Assembly: GCA_020216925.1 (NCBI GenBank)
Contig: JAIWOL010000151.1
Coordinates: forward strand, 1-19,431
Length of the DNA stretch: 19,431 nucleotides
Source of the DNA: Thiobacillus sp.
Lineage (GTDB): Bacteria; Pseudomonadota; Gammaproteobacteria; Burkholderiales; Thiobacillaceae
Reading direction: 5' to 3'
The first letter of the stretch is position 1. Each line of letters starts with the position of its first letter. Under the pieces are notes generated by a model. That model did no database searches and was not told the origin of the DNA. It worked only from the letters and a program-made list of their open reading frames with translations. A program made the position numbers and the translations under genes. Shown one piece after another: positions 1-7,094 of this stretch.

Positions 1-368
1 GTGAAATCGAACAGCACGGGGGGCAGAAAACCGCCGGCAATCGGTACGTTCCAGTTGGAAAACATGGTCAGTGCGGCCAGCGACAGCTTGATGGGCTCCG
101 GGTTGACAAAGACTATGCCGGCCAAAAAGCCGCCGAGCACGGCTCCGGCGGCGAACACCAGACTCCAGCTGTGTTTGCGCCAGTCATACTGGAAAAAATC
201 CACGCTTACATGTTTTGGCTGAGCCATCGCGCACATGTGACGCAAATTGGAGGAAATGCCGAAGGAGCGGTTGCCTATCCACAGCATGAGCGGCACCATC
301 AAGCCGATGATCGGACCGGAAACGTACCATGGCCAAGGGGCGTGCAACCAGGCGAGCGGGGTGTCCAT
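1..368 (-). CDS. YeeE/YedE-family (sulfur transport type) membrane protein, 3' end cut off by window edge
   Basis: Reading leftwards from an ATG at 368, the frame stays open for 122 codons and leaves the window without a stop, so only the N-terminal third or so is present. The residues include a first hydrophobic helix (about 14-30), then the phrase [13 protein letters not shown], typical of YeeE/YedE (DUF395) proteins, a loop with [11 protein letters not shown], and a second long helix starting near residue 70 ([19 protein letters not shown]). The family includes thiosulfate and other sulfur-compound importers such as TsuA, and YeeE genes are common beside sulfur-oxidation genes. A GGAG ribosome-binding site sits about 8 bases before the ATG. 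The neighbouring MCE operon points the same way and ends 75 bases upstream. Family assignment is firm; the substrate is inferred only. Confidence 0.8.
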   Translation of the reverse strand, partial: MDTPLAWLHAPWPWYVSGPIIGLMVPLMLWIGNRSFGISSNLRHMCAMAQPKHVSVDFFQYDWRKHSWSLVFAAGAVLGGFLAGIVFVNPEPIKLSLAALTMFSNWNVPIAGGFLPPVLFDF

Positions 369-443
369 GCGCTTTTCTCCGGACGGGCATTATTAGTCGA
401 GTATTGAAGCAATTTATACCAAATCCTCCAGGCCTGTCATTTT

Positions 444-1124
444 TTAACGCGGTGTCGACAGACTTTGTTCGACTAGCGCGATGCGCCGGGCCAGGCGCGC
501 CGCTTCCTCGCGGTCACCCCGTTGCACGGCCTGTTCGGCCTGAAGCTTGAGATAGGTCAGCAGTGGCTGGCGCCAGCCCTGGGCGGAAGCGGTTTCCGTG
601 GCGACCGCCAGCGATTGCTGCGTGGCTTCCTTGCGCATGACCAGCAAACTGGCAGCGAGCAGGCGCGAAAGCGGATCGGCAATTTTTTCCAGTGTGGCAG
701 GCCGCGTCTCCGGGGCGGCGCGCAAAAAATCGCGGTGCTGTGCCGGAAGAGACGAAGGATCGAGATTTGTCCAGGCCAGGGTGATGAAGCGATGATAGGC
801 GGCGTCGTTGGCGGCAACGGGCTCGACGGCTGCCAGCTCGGCGTATTCCGCGCAGGCGTCGTCGATCAGCATCGCACGCCGGGTGGCGCAGCGTACCAAC
901 CAGAGGCGGGCGGTTTCCGCAACCCGCCCAGCGCCGCCGGTGGCAGCCACGGCTTGTTGGAAATAACGTTCTGCCAATACGTTTTCGCCCAGCAGCGCGT
1001 GTTTTTTGTAGCGTTCGATCAGATCGGCGGCGTCGGTTTTCCAGTCTGGCGGGGGCGGCCCGCCGCTGCCACAGGCGCTGAGCAGGGCCAGGAAGGTCGC
1101 GAAGACGAGGGCATTTTTTTTCAT
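444..1124 (-). CDS. Putative helical (TPR-like) lipoprotein of the MCE operon
   Basis: 226 residues. I place the start at the ATG at 1124, not at an in-frame ATG 12 codons upstream, because it gives a clean lipoprotein signal (MKKN, hydrophobic core, lipobox LLSAC with Cys18) and overlaps the MCE gene stop as ATGA. After a short Pro-rich linker the mature part is almost entirely predicted alpha-helix with repeated Ala/Leu/Arg pairs (for example LAERYFQQAVAATGG, then an Arg/Ala-rich C-terminus), suggesting TPR-like helical hairpins. It does not resemble the DUF330/PqiC auxiliary lipoprotein often found downstream of MCE genes. It is the last gene of the operon, so a role as a periplasmic partner of the MCE protein is plausible but inferred from position. 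No known family recognised. Confidence 0.75.
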   Translation of the reverse strand: MKKNALVFATFLALLSACGSGGPPPPDWKTDAADLIERYKKHALLGENVLAERYFQQAVAATGGAGRVAETARLWLVRCATRRAMLIDDACAEYAELAAVEPVAANDAAYHRFITLAWTNLDPSSLPAQHRDFLRAAPETRPATLEKIADPLSRLLAASLLVMRKEATQQSLAVATETASAQGWRQPLLTYLKLQAEQAVQRGDREEAARLARRIALVEQSLSTPR

Positions 1125-2083
1125 GGCAGTTTCACTTCGGGATCGCGTGCAAAGGGCCATTTTTTGTTGATTTCATTGACCAGCGCGTTGGCCTTGCGGA
1201 CGGCATCGTCGATTTCGGCGCGCAGCCGGGCGATGTCCTGGGTGCCTGCTTTCACGTCGGACGAGATTTCGACCGCGTTTGCCATCAGCGCATCGGCTTT
1301 TTTCAGACTGGACTGGGCATCGTCCAGCATGGCGCGTATCTGCACCATCGAGGCTTTGGTTTGCGCGGCCATGCCATCCCGGGCAAAAAGCCAGGTGTCG
1401 GCCTTGGCTGCCATGCCGTCCATTTTCAGCGTCAGGCCATCGAGTTTGGTGATGAGCGCACGGGTCTTGTCCAGGGAATCGGTCACGGCCCGCGCCTTGT
1501 CAGGACTGCCCAGCACGCTTTCGAGCATGCCGTACTCGCCGGTCATGCGGCCGGTGACCGTTTGCATATTGGCCAGGGTGCCGACGATTTCCCCGTCCTT
1601 GCGGGTGAGATGCTCGACATTGGCGAGGATGGCCTTGACGCGTTCGACCAGTACCGGGATTTCCTTGCTGATGTCGGAGGTGAGCAGCAGCATGGTCGAA
1701 TTGTCCGGCAAGGGTTCGGCCTTCAGGTCGGGCGAGTCGACACGAATCTTGGCGCCGCCGACGATGGGTTTGTCGAGTGTGAAAGTGCTCGATTGTCGGA
1801 GCCACTTGGCGTTGCGTTCCAGCAGGTCGACCTGGATGATGATGCCGCCGTCGTCGTTGAGGCCGAGCGCGCTGACCCTGCCGATTTCAATACCGGAAAA
1901 AACCAGGGGGACGCCGGGAGCCACTCCGTCGGCCGTTGCCGCAGCGAGTTTGAGGCGATAGGTGTCCTCGAAAAAACCGCGCGCATGCAGGAGGTAGACC
2001 AGGAAGCCGCTCAGCAGCAGCAGCGAAAACGCCACGAAGAGGCCGACCTTGAAGTGGAAGGGGTTGGATTGGGCTGCGTTCAT
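1121..2083 (-). CDS. MCE (MlaD-like) domain protein of a lipid ABC transporter
   Basis: 320 residues. The start is the ATG at 2083, which overlaps the upstream stop as ATGA. The N-terminus is FHFKVG followed by one transmembrane helix (about 13-34). An MCE domain follows at about 38-115 with the characteristic run GVAPGVPLVFSGIEIGRV, then a long heptad-like helical C-terminus (about 145-310) rich in Ala, Lys, Asp and Met, as in MCE proteins that form needle or ring assemblies. Family members bind phospholipids or other lipids in the periplasm and hand them to the inner-membrane permease. Here the permease gene lies two genes upstream in the same operon and a lipoprotein gene follows. Only one MCE domain is present, so this is MlaD-like rather than PqiB/YebT-like. 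No MlaC- or MlaB-like gene is in the window. Confidence 0.88.
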   Translation of the reverse strand: MNAAQSNPFHFKVGLFVAFSLLLLSGFLVYLLHARGFFEDTYRLKLAAATADGVAPGVPLVFSGIEIGRVSALGLNDDGGIIIQVDLLERNAKWLRQSSTFTLDKPIVGGAKIRVDSPDLKAEPLPDNSTMLLLTSDISKEIPVLVERVKAILANVEHLTRKDGEIVGTLANMQTVTGRMTGEYGMLESVLGSPDKARAVTDSLDKTRALITKLDGLTLKMDGMAAKADTWLFARDGMAAQTKASMVQIRAMLDDAQSSLKKADALMANAVEISSDVKAGTQDIARLRAEIDDAVRKANALVNEINKKWPFARDPEVKLP

Positions 2084-2517
2084 TGCGGATAGAGCGCCTG
2101 GTTCCAGTCGAAATCGAAGATTTCCCACGTCCCGCCGATTTCCGATCGAGCGGCAAGCCGCTGGATGAAGGCAGGGTAGGGCACATCGTAAAGCATGGCA
2201 CCCGGCCGGTCGATGACCAGACGCGGGCGTTTGAGCATGAGCGCCCGCGCCAGCTGGGTGACGAAGCGTTGCGCGGGGGTCATGTCCGGATCCCGCAGCC
2301 CGGCGATGTCGCCATGGCCCAGCCCATCGAGCATGGCCTGGGCCTGCCGGGTAGATTCGGCTGCGTTCAAATGCCGCTGGTAGAGCGGAATCAGCGCGAT
2401 GTTGTCGCGGGCCGTGAGATTTGCCCGCAGCGGCAATTCGAGCGCCACACGCGCCACCGAATCATCCAGGGCGGCCACGGCGGCGAGCAGCGCGTCGCGA
2501 TCGGCGAAGCGGGTCAG
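2080..2517 (-). CDS. Short, degenerate ABC ATPase-like subunit of the MCE operon (lacks Walker A)
   Basis: About 145 residues between the permease and MCE genes, in the slot where MlaF-type ATPases normally sit, but only 60% of their length. What remains corresponds to the helical lobe and the Walker B side: LTARDNIALIP resembles the stretch after the Q-loop, MTPAQRFVTQLARALMLKRP stands where the LSGGQ signature helix should be, and LVIDRP stands for Walker B, with Arg replacing the catalytic Glu. No P-loop, Q-loop glutamine, LSGG or switch His is visible. There is no room upstream for a missing N-terminal half because the permease ends normally at 2514. No ATG/GTG/TTG start lies near the permease end. 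CTG at 2517 would give the CTGA overlap seen elsewhere; ATT at 2535 has GAGGTG about 5 bases before it; GTG at 2478 would shorten the product. Start uncertain; ATPase inactivity inferred from missing motifs. Confidence 0.7.
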   Translation of the reverse strand: MTRFADRDALLAAVAALDDSVARVALELPLRANLTARDNIALIPLYQRHLNAAESTRQAQAMLDGLGHGDIAGLRDPDMTPAQRFVTQLARALMLKRPRLVIDRPGAMLYDVPYPAFIQRLAARSEIGGTWEIFDFDWNQALYPQ

Positions 2518-3308
2518 ATGTATTTGAGCGCCAATGACAGCACCTCGATGACAACGATGGCGAAAAACACTCGCATCATGCCGCTCAGCACGGAGACGGG
2601 GACCATGAAGAGTTTTCTGGGCGTTTCCAGGCCGCTGACGACAGGGATGAGGGTGACAGCCAGGCCGAACAAGGCACATTTGATGATGAGTCCCGCCACG
2701 ATGCGGAAATCGAAAATCCTGGCTACCGTCTGCGTGAAGGCACTCAACCCCGCCATCGTCAGGCCGTAAATCGACAGGTAAGCCAGCAGGAGTGCCAGCA
2801 GGCCTGCCAGCGAGGCAAGCGCGACCACAGAAATCACACCGCCGATCAGTCGCGGCAGGAACTCGAACTGCATGGGTGGAACCTTGCAGTGCGCCAGCGC
2901 ATCCAACTCGTTGTTCACGCGCATCAGCGCCACTTCGGTATTGATGGCGCTGCCCGAGCGCAGTGCGATGAACAGCGCGGTAAGAAAAGGCAGCAGTTCC
3001 AGCACCAGTACGCGTATGGTCATCTCCGTGGCGAATTCGGTGAGCCCGAACTCGCGCGCAGTCGACAGGATGATGGTGACGAGAAGCCACGAAATGACCA
3101 GTGCATAGCCGAGAAAAACATGAAGAATCTGCACCGCAGTGAAATACACCTGCTTGATGACCACGTCGTAGGTGGCGCGATTCCAGGTCGAAGGCGCCAG
3201 CAACAGCAGGGCCGCCCGCCCTGCGAACGCGAAGAGCCCGTAGCCGACGCTGATCCAGCCGACGAACCGGGCACCGAGCGATTCGATGGAAGTCGCGAGA
3301 AAATTCAT
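2514..3308 (-). CDS. MlaE/YrbE-like permease of an MCE-type lipid ABC transporter
   Basis: 264 residues with five or six hydrophobic segments. The MlaE-family core is visible at roughly residues 104-135: ELLPFLTALFIALRSGSA, then EVALMRVNNELDAL, the counterpart of the E-x-x-P-x-LTAL...GSA...AEL..M.V...IDAL block. The usual AGR-x-G is altered to ALRSG, so this is a divergent branch. It is the first gene of the four-gene operon, with the ATPase-like, MCE and lipoprotein genes following in overlapping frames. The protein sits in the inner membrane and passes lipid to or from the MCE protein. The start is the ATG at 3308, with only a weak purine-rich site upstream. The divergent spacer to the plus-strand SH3 gene is 82 bases and must hold both promoters. 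Confidence 0.87.
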   Translation of the reverse strand: MNFLATSIESLGARFVGWISVGYGLFAFAGRAALLLLAPSTWNRATYDVVIKQVYFTAVQILHVFLGYALVISWLLVTIILSTAREFGLTEFATEMTIRVLVLELLPFLTALFIALRSGSAINTEVALMRVNNELDALAHCKVPPMQFEFLPRLIGGVISVVALASLAGLLALLLAYLSIYGLTMAGLSAFTQTVARIFDFRIVAGLIIKCALFGLAVTLIPVVSGLETPRKLFMVPVSVLSGMMRVFFAIVVIEVLSLALKYI

Positions 3309-3336
3309 CGGATCATCTTAACGCCATCCACGAGGC

Positions 3337-3365
3337 TTGCGCCATCGAAGCGCAGCCCATAGAGT
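3337..3365 (+). promoter_or_regulatory. Possible promoter for the SH3-M48-cyclase-PDE operon
   Basis: A TTGCGC hexamer at 3337-3342 and TAGAGT at 3360-3365 are separated by 17 bases, matching sigma-70 spacing with mediocre hexamers. They sit 25-55 bases upstream of the first plus-strand gene, inside the only divergent spacer available. The match is weak, so treat it as a candidate only. Confidence 0.25.
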
Positions 3366-3390
3366 TTTGCAATCATACGAGGTGACGCCC

Positions 3391-3921
3391 ATGAAAAATA
3401 ACGTCCTGACTGCCAGCACGCTGGCGCTGTGCCTGCTGGCCGGAACGGCCGCAGCCACACCCGGCACGGTCCTGCGCGACGAGAAACTCTATTCCCAGCC
3501 CAGCGCCAGCGCGCCAGCCGCTGCCAGTGTGAGCAAGGGCGCGAATATCACCGTCCTGGCCAAGCAGGGGGGCTGGCTGCGGGTCACGTCAGGGCGGACT
3601 ACCGGCTGGATCCGTCTGCTTTCTGTGCGCGTGGGCGGCGGCGGTCTGGCCAGCGTGGGGGTGGGCGATGTGGTGGGGGCGGCAACCACCCGGTCGGATC
3701 CCAGCAAGGTTGTGGCCGTGGCCGGTCTGCGCGGGCTGAACGATGAAGAACTGAAAGGCGCCCAATTCAATGCCGAGGAACTGGCGCGGCTCGACGCCAT
3801 GGCTGTCAGCCAGGCCCAGGCCCGGAGCTTCGCCGCGGCCGGCGGTCTTGCAAGCGCGCAGATCAGGTTTTTGCCCAAGCCCCAGTCCAGCCAGCCGGCT
3901 ACTTCGTGGGAGGATAACTGA
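3391..3921 (+). CDS. Exported bacterial SH3-domain protein
   Basis: 176 residues. The ATG at 3391 is chosen over an in-frame ATG at 3337 because it follows a good GAGGTGA site and begins a signal peptide (MKNN, hydrophobic core to about residue 21, AAA/ATP cleavage region). An SH3b domain spans about 24-82: the V-L-R-D-x-x-L-Y-S-Q-P start, the GANITVLAKQGGWLRV strand pair and GWIRLLSVR end are typical. A glycine-rich linker follows, then a helical C-terminal part (about 110-165). SH3b domains usually bind peptidoglycan or cell-wall peptides. The stop TGA shares one base with the ATG of the M48 protease gene, so the two proteins are probably made together and may act together in the periplasm. 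Domain call is firm; partner is inferred. Confidence 0.85.
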   Translation: MKNNVLTASTLALCLLAGTAAATPGTVLRDEKLYSQPSASAPAAASVSKGANITVLAKQGGWLRVTSGRTTGWIRLLSVRVGGGGLASVGVGDVVGAATTRSDPSKVVAVAGLRGLNDEELKGAQFNAEELARLDAMAVSQAQARSFAAAGGLASAQIRFLPKPQSSQPATSWEDN

Positions 3922-4877
3922 TGAGAGCCGCCCTTGCCCTGCTGCTGCTGTTCATGGCCGGCTCGCCCCTGTCGGCACAGGCTTTCGACTTGGGAAAACT
4001 GCTTGAAGAGCGCATCAACCAGGAACTGGAAAAACGCGACAAGTCGAGGCAGCAGCAGTCGGCGCCTGCGCAGGCGGCCCCGGCACAGCCTGCACCCGCT
4101 GGCGCGCAGAGCGCCGCGGCAAGCCCGCCCCCTGCCAGGCAGAAGGTCGACGCTGCGCAGATCGGCTTTGCGCTGTTCGGCGATTATTCGCTCGAAGAGG
4201 AAAACCGCATTGGCCGCCAGATTGCCGGCAACCTGCTGGGAGCGGCCAGGCTGGTGCCCGATGCCGCGCTGCAGCGTTACGTCAATGAGGTCGGACAATG
4301 GGTGGCGCAGCACAGCGGCCGGCCTGAGCTGAGCTGGCGCTTCGGCGTGCTCGACTCGGATGCGATCAACGCCTTCGCCGCGCCCGGCGGTTATATCTTC
4401 GTGACCAGGGGACTGTACCGTCTGCTGAACAGCGAGGCGGAACTGGCCGGGGTGTTGGGCCATGAAATCGCGCACGTCACGCAGAAACATCACCTGAAGC
4501 TGCTGAAGCAATCCAGCCTGATCGGTGCGCTGGGGCAGGCGGCGAGCAACAAGGTGAAGGACAGCGATCCGGCCATCCAGAACCTGATCGGTAACGGCGC
4601 CGAAATCATGGCGCGCGGGCTCGACAAAGAGGCGGAGTTCGAGGCCGACCGTATCGGCATGGTCTATGCCGCCCGCGCAGGCTACGATCCCTGGGGCCTG
4701 CCGAACGTGTTGCAGGACATGGCGGCTTTGCCGGCCAAGGACAGTCGCACCAGTCTCCTGTACAAGACCCACCCGCATCCGGCGGACCGTCTCTCGGCCC
4801 TGGGCGCCGCCGTGGGCGACCGCATGGACAACGTGCGCGGCAAGGAATTGTCTGGGCGCTTCTACCGCCTGCCGTGA
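3921..4877 (+). CDS. Exported M48-family zinc metalloprotease (BepA/LoiP-like)
   Basis: 318 residues. There is a signal peptide (about 1-20, cleavage near SAQA), a low-complexity Ala/Pro/Gln linker (about 45-75), then the peptidase domain. The zinc motif HEIAH lies at 181-185, and the third ligand is Glu239 in EAEFEADRIG, with the conserved Asp243. The C-terminus has the HPHPADRLSAL phrase common to this subfamily, but no TPR extension like that of E. coli BepA, so it resembles the shorter LoiP/YggG type. Such enzymes degrade or mature misfolded envelope proteins. It is flanked without gaps by the SH3-domain gene and by the cyclase gene, whose GTG start overlaps this stop (GTGA). Confidence 0.92.
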   Translation: MRAALALLLLFMAGSPLSAQAFDLGKLLEERINQELEKRDKSRQQQSAPAQAAPAQPAPAGAQSAAASPPPARQKVDAAQIGFALFGDYSLEEENRIGRQIAGNLLGAARLVPDAALQRYVNEVGQWVAQHSGRPELSWRFGVLDSDAINAFAAPGGYIFVTRGLYRLLNSEAELAGVLGHEIAHVTQKHHLKLLKQSSLIGALGQAASNKVKDSDPAIQNLIGNGAEIMARGLDKEAEFEADRIGMVYAARAGYDPWGLPNVLQDMAALPAKDSRTSLLYKTHPHPADRLSALGAAVGDRMDNVRGKELSGRFYRLP

Positions 4878-7078
4878 AACGCCATGCCTCGGGCCTGATC
4901 CAGGGAGCGGTATCGGCGCTGTTCGTGCTGTTCATGGCGGCCTACGCCGCCGGCATGGTGCGCGTGGCGCCGATCGACCGGGTCGAATCCTGGCTCTACG
5001 ACGCCTGGCTCAGGGCCACCGCGCCGCAGGGGGAGGACGACCGTATCGCCATACTCGACATCGACGAGGCCAGCCTCAAGTCAGTGGGCCGCTGGCCCTG
5101 GAACCGCGACGTCATGACGCGCCTGGTCGAGCAGTTGTTTGATCGTTACGGCGTGGCGGCCGTCGGATTCGACGTGGTGTTTGCCGAACCAGACACAAGT
5201 TCGGGCCTCGATCATCTCAATGCGCTGGCTCGCGGTCCGCTGGCGGGCATTCCGGCGTTTCGCCGACAGGTGGATGCCCTTGCGCCGCAGCTCGACTATG
5301 ACGCCCGCTTTGCCGGCGCCCTGGCCGGGCGTCCTGTGTCGCTGGGTTACTATTTTCTGCCGCGGGGGTTTGGCGACGCCCGTTCCGGCGCCCTGCCGCC
5401 TCCCGCCTTGCCGGACGATGCCTTTGCGCCGCTGAATCCGGGCCTGCCCGCCAGCGGCTACGGTGCGAATCTGGCGCGCTTCCAGCGCGCTGCCCCCGCA
5501 GCGGGCTTTTTCAACATGGAGGCCGACGCCGACGGCGCGGCGCGACGCATGCATCTCGTCACGCCGTTTGCCGGTCACTACTACGTGTCGCTGTCAGTGT
5601 CGACACTCAATGTCGCGTTTGGCGGCGAGCCCCTGCGCGCCGGCGTGGAGCCGGTGGCGCCAGCGGGATCACGCGCCTGGATCGAGGCGGGCGGCCTGAA
5701 AATACCCTTGTCCGCCGACGGCAGCGTGTATGTGCCGTACCGTTCCGGCGCACCCTATGCCTATGTATCGGCCGCCGATGTGCTGGCCGGCCGTGCGCCC
5801 GTTACGCAACTGGAAAACCGCATCGTGCTGGTTGGTTCCACTGCGCCGGGGCTTGCCGACCTGCGCGTCACGCCATTTTCCGGCACGTTCCCGGGTGTGG
5901 AGATCCATGCCCACCTGATAGCCGGCATGCTCGACGGCACCACGCGCAGCACGCCCCCCTGGGCGCAGGCGGCCCGGGTGGGTGCGGTGCTGGCGCTGGG
6001 TACGGTGCTGATTGCCGTGATGCTGCGCCTGGGCCCCTTGCCCGGCCTGCTGGCCGCGTTGCTGCTGCTCGGCAGCCTGCTGGCGGGTTATGCCGCAGCG
6101 TGGTCGCGCTTCTGGGTGGTGCCTCTGACGGCGCCCATGCTCACCGTGGCAGGCTTGTATGCATTCAACACCGCATACGGTTTTTTTGTCGAATCGCGCA
6201 ACAAGCGTCAGATGACCCGCTTGTTCGGCCAGTATGTGCCGCCCGAACTGGCAGAGGAAATGAGCCAGGACCCGGCGCACTACACCATGGAGGGCCAGTC
6301 GCGCGACATGACCGTGCTGTTCTCGGATGTACGCGGGTTCACGGATTTTTCGGAAAAACTTCCCCCGGCCGAGCTTGCCGCAGTGCTCAATGCGTATCTG
6401 TCGAAAATGACGGCCATCGTCCAGAGAGAGCGCGGCACCATCGACAAATACATCGGCGACGCGATCATGGCGTTCTGGAATGCGCCGGTTGACCTGGCCG
6501 ACCATGCCACGCGTGCGGTTCGCACCGCGCTGGCGATGCAGGCAGCCTTGCCGGCACTGAACGAGGAATTTGCGGCACGCAAGTGGCCTGAGGTGAAGAT
6601 CGGCGTGGGTGTGAACACCGGGCGCATGAGCGTGGGCAACATGGGATCTGAATTCCGCATGAGCTATACCGTCATGGGCGATGCGGTGAACCTGGGCTCG
6701 CGTCTAGAGGGTGTTACCAAGCAGTACGGCGTGGGTATCCTGGTGACGGAATCCACGGTTGATGCCGATCCGGTCCACGCCTACATGAAAATTGACGACG
6801 TGCGCGTGAAAGGCAAGGAAACCCCCGTCGCCATCTACGAACCTCTGGGCGCGCGCGCCGGCTTGTCCGCCGACGTGAGCCGTGATGCGGCGGATTTCGA
6901 GGCTGCTTACGCGTTGTATCAGGCACAGTCCTGGGACGAGGCGGAACGCGCGCTGCACGCGCTGAACGCCCGCGCGCCGCGCCCGCTGTACGACATCTAT
7001 CTGGACCGCATAGCACACTTCCGGGTGACCCCGCCGCCGGCGGACTGGGACGGAGTGTTCGTCTACACCACTAAATAG
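4874..7078 (+). CDS. CHASE2-domain adenylate cyclase (class III)
   Basis: 734 residues from a GTG that overlaps the protease stop. The order is: N-terminal membrane anchor (about 8-28), periplasmic CHASE2 sensor domain (about 30-350, with IAILDIDEASLKSVGRWPW and the closing NRIVLVGSTAPGLADLR...PGVEIHAHLIAGML), three transmembrane helices (about 365-440), a short linker with FGQYVPPELAEEM, and the catalytic domain (about 475-655). Metal-binding Asp485 (FSDVRGF) and Asp529 (YIGDAIMAFW), adenine-selecting Lys525 and Thr599 (YTVMGD), and transition-state Asn606 and Arg610 (VNLGSR) are all present, so it should make cAMP rather than cGMP. Lys plus Thr is the class IIIb pattern. A helical tail follows. 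The phosphodiesterase gene starts 16 bases downstream. The ligand sensed by CHASE2 is unknown. Confidence 0.93.
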   Translation: MKRHASGLIQGAVSALFVLFMAAYAAGMVRVAPIDRVESWLYDAWLRATAPQGEDDRIAILDIDEASLKSVGRWPWNRDVMTRLVEQLFDRYGVAAVGFDVVFAEPDTSSGLDHLNALARGPLAGIPAFRRQVDALAPQLDYDARFAGALAGRPVSLGYYFLPRGFGDARSGALPPPALPDDAFAPLNPGLPASGYGANLARFQRAAPAAGFFNMEADADGAARRMHLVTPFAGHYYVSLSVSTLNVAFGGEPLRAGVEPVAPAGSRAWIEAGGLKIPLSADGSVYVPYRSGAPYAYVSAADVLAGRAPVTQLENRIVLVGSTAPGLADLRVTPFSGTFPGVEIHAHLIAGMLDGTTRSTPPWAQAARVGAVLALGTVLIAVMLRLGPLPGLLAALLLLGSLLAGYAAAWSRFWVVPLTAPMLTVAGLYAFNTAYGFFVESRNKRQMTRLFGQYVPPELAEEMSQDPAHYTMEGQSRDMTVLFSDVRGFTDFSEKLPPAELAAVLNAYLSKMTAIVQRERGTIDKYIGDAIMAFWNAPVDLADHATRAVRTALAMQAALPALNEEFAARKWPEVKIGVGVNTGRMSVGNMGSEFRMSYTVMGDAVNLGSRLEGVTKQYGVGILVTESTVDADPVHAYMKIDDVRVKGKETPVAIYEPLGARAGLSADVSRDAADFEAAYALYQAQSWDEAERALHALNARAPRPLYDIYLDRIAHFRVTPPPADWDGVFVYTTK

Positions 7079-7094
7079 AGGCGATAATGCGGCC

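Noticed and set aside
369..443. AT-rich spacer upstream of the YeeE-family gene as a promoter
   Set aside because: TAATAAT on the minus strand resembles a -10 element, but no -35 hexamer lies at 16-18 bases, so it is not listed as a feature.
522..1961. 479-codon open frame on the plus strand opposite the lipoprotein and MCE genes
   Set aside because: It lies fully antisense to two genes with recognisable domains and overlapping junctions. Its product changes character along its length (Ser/Arg-rich) with no domain; such frames are common in GC-rich DNA.
2518..3090. Extension of the ATPase-like frame upstream inside the permease gene, up to an ATG at 3090
   Set aside because: The extra residues are Arg/His/Gly/Ala-rich shadow sequence without Walker A or any ATPase likeness, and would overlap nearly all of the permease gene.
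3489..4778. 429-codon open frame on the minus strand opposite the SH3 and M48 genes
   Set aside because: Antisense to the HEIAH protease and the SH3 domain; low-complexity Arg/Gln/Gly product without a recognisable family.
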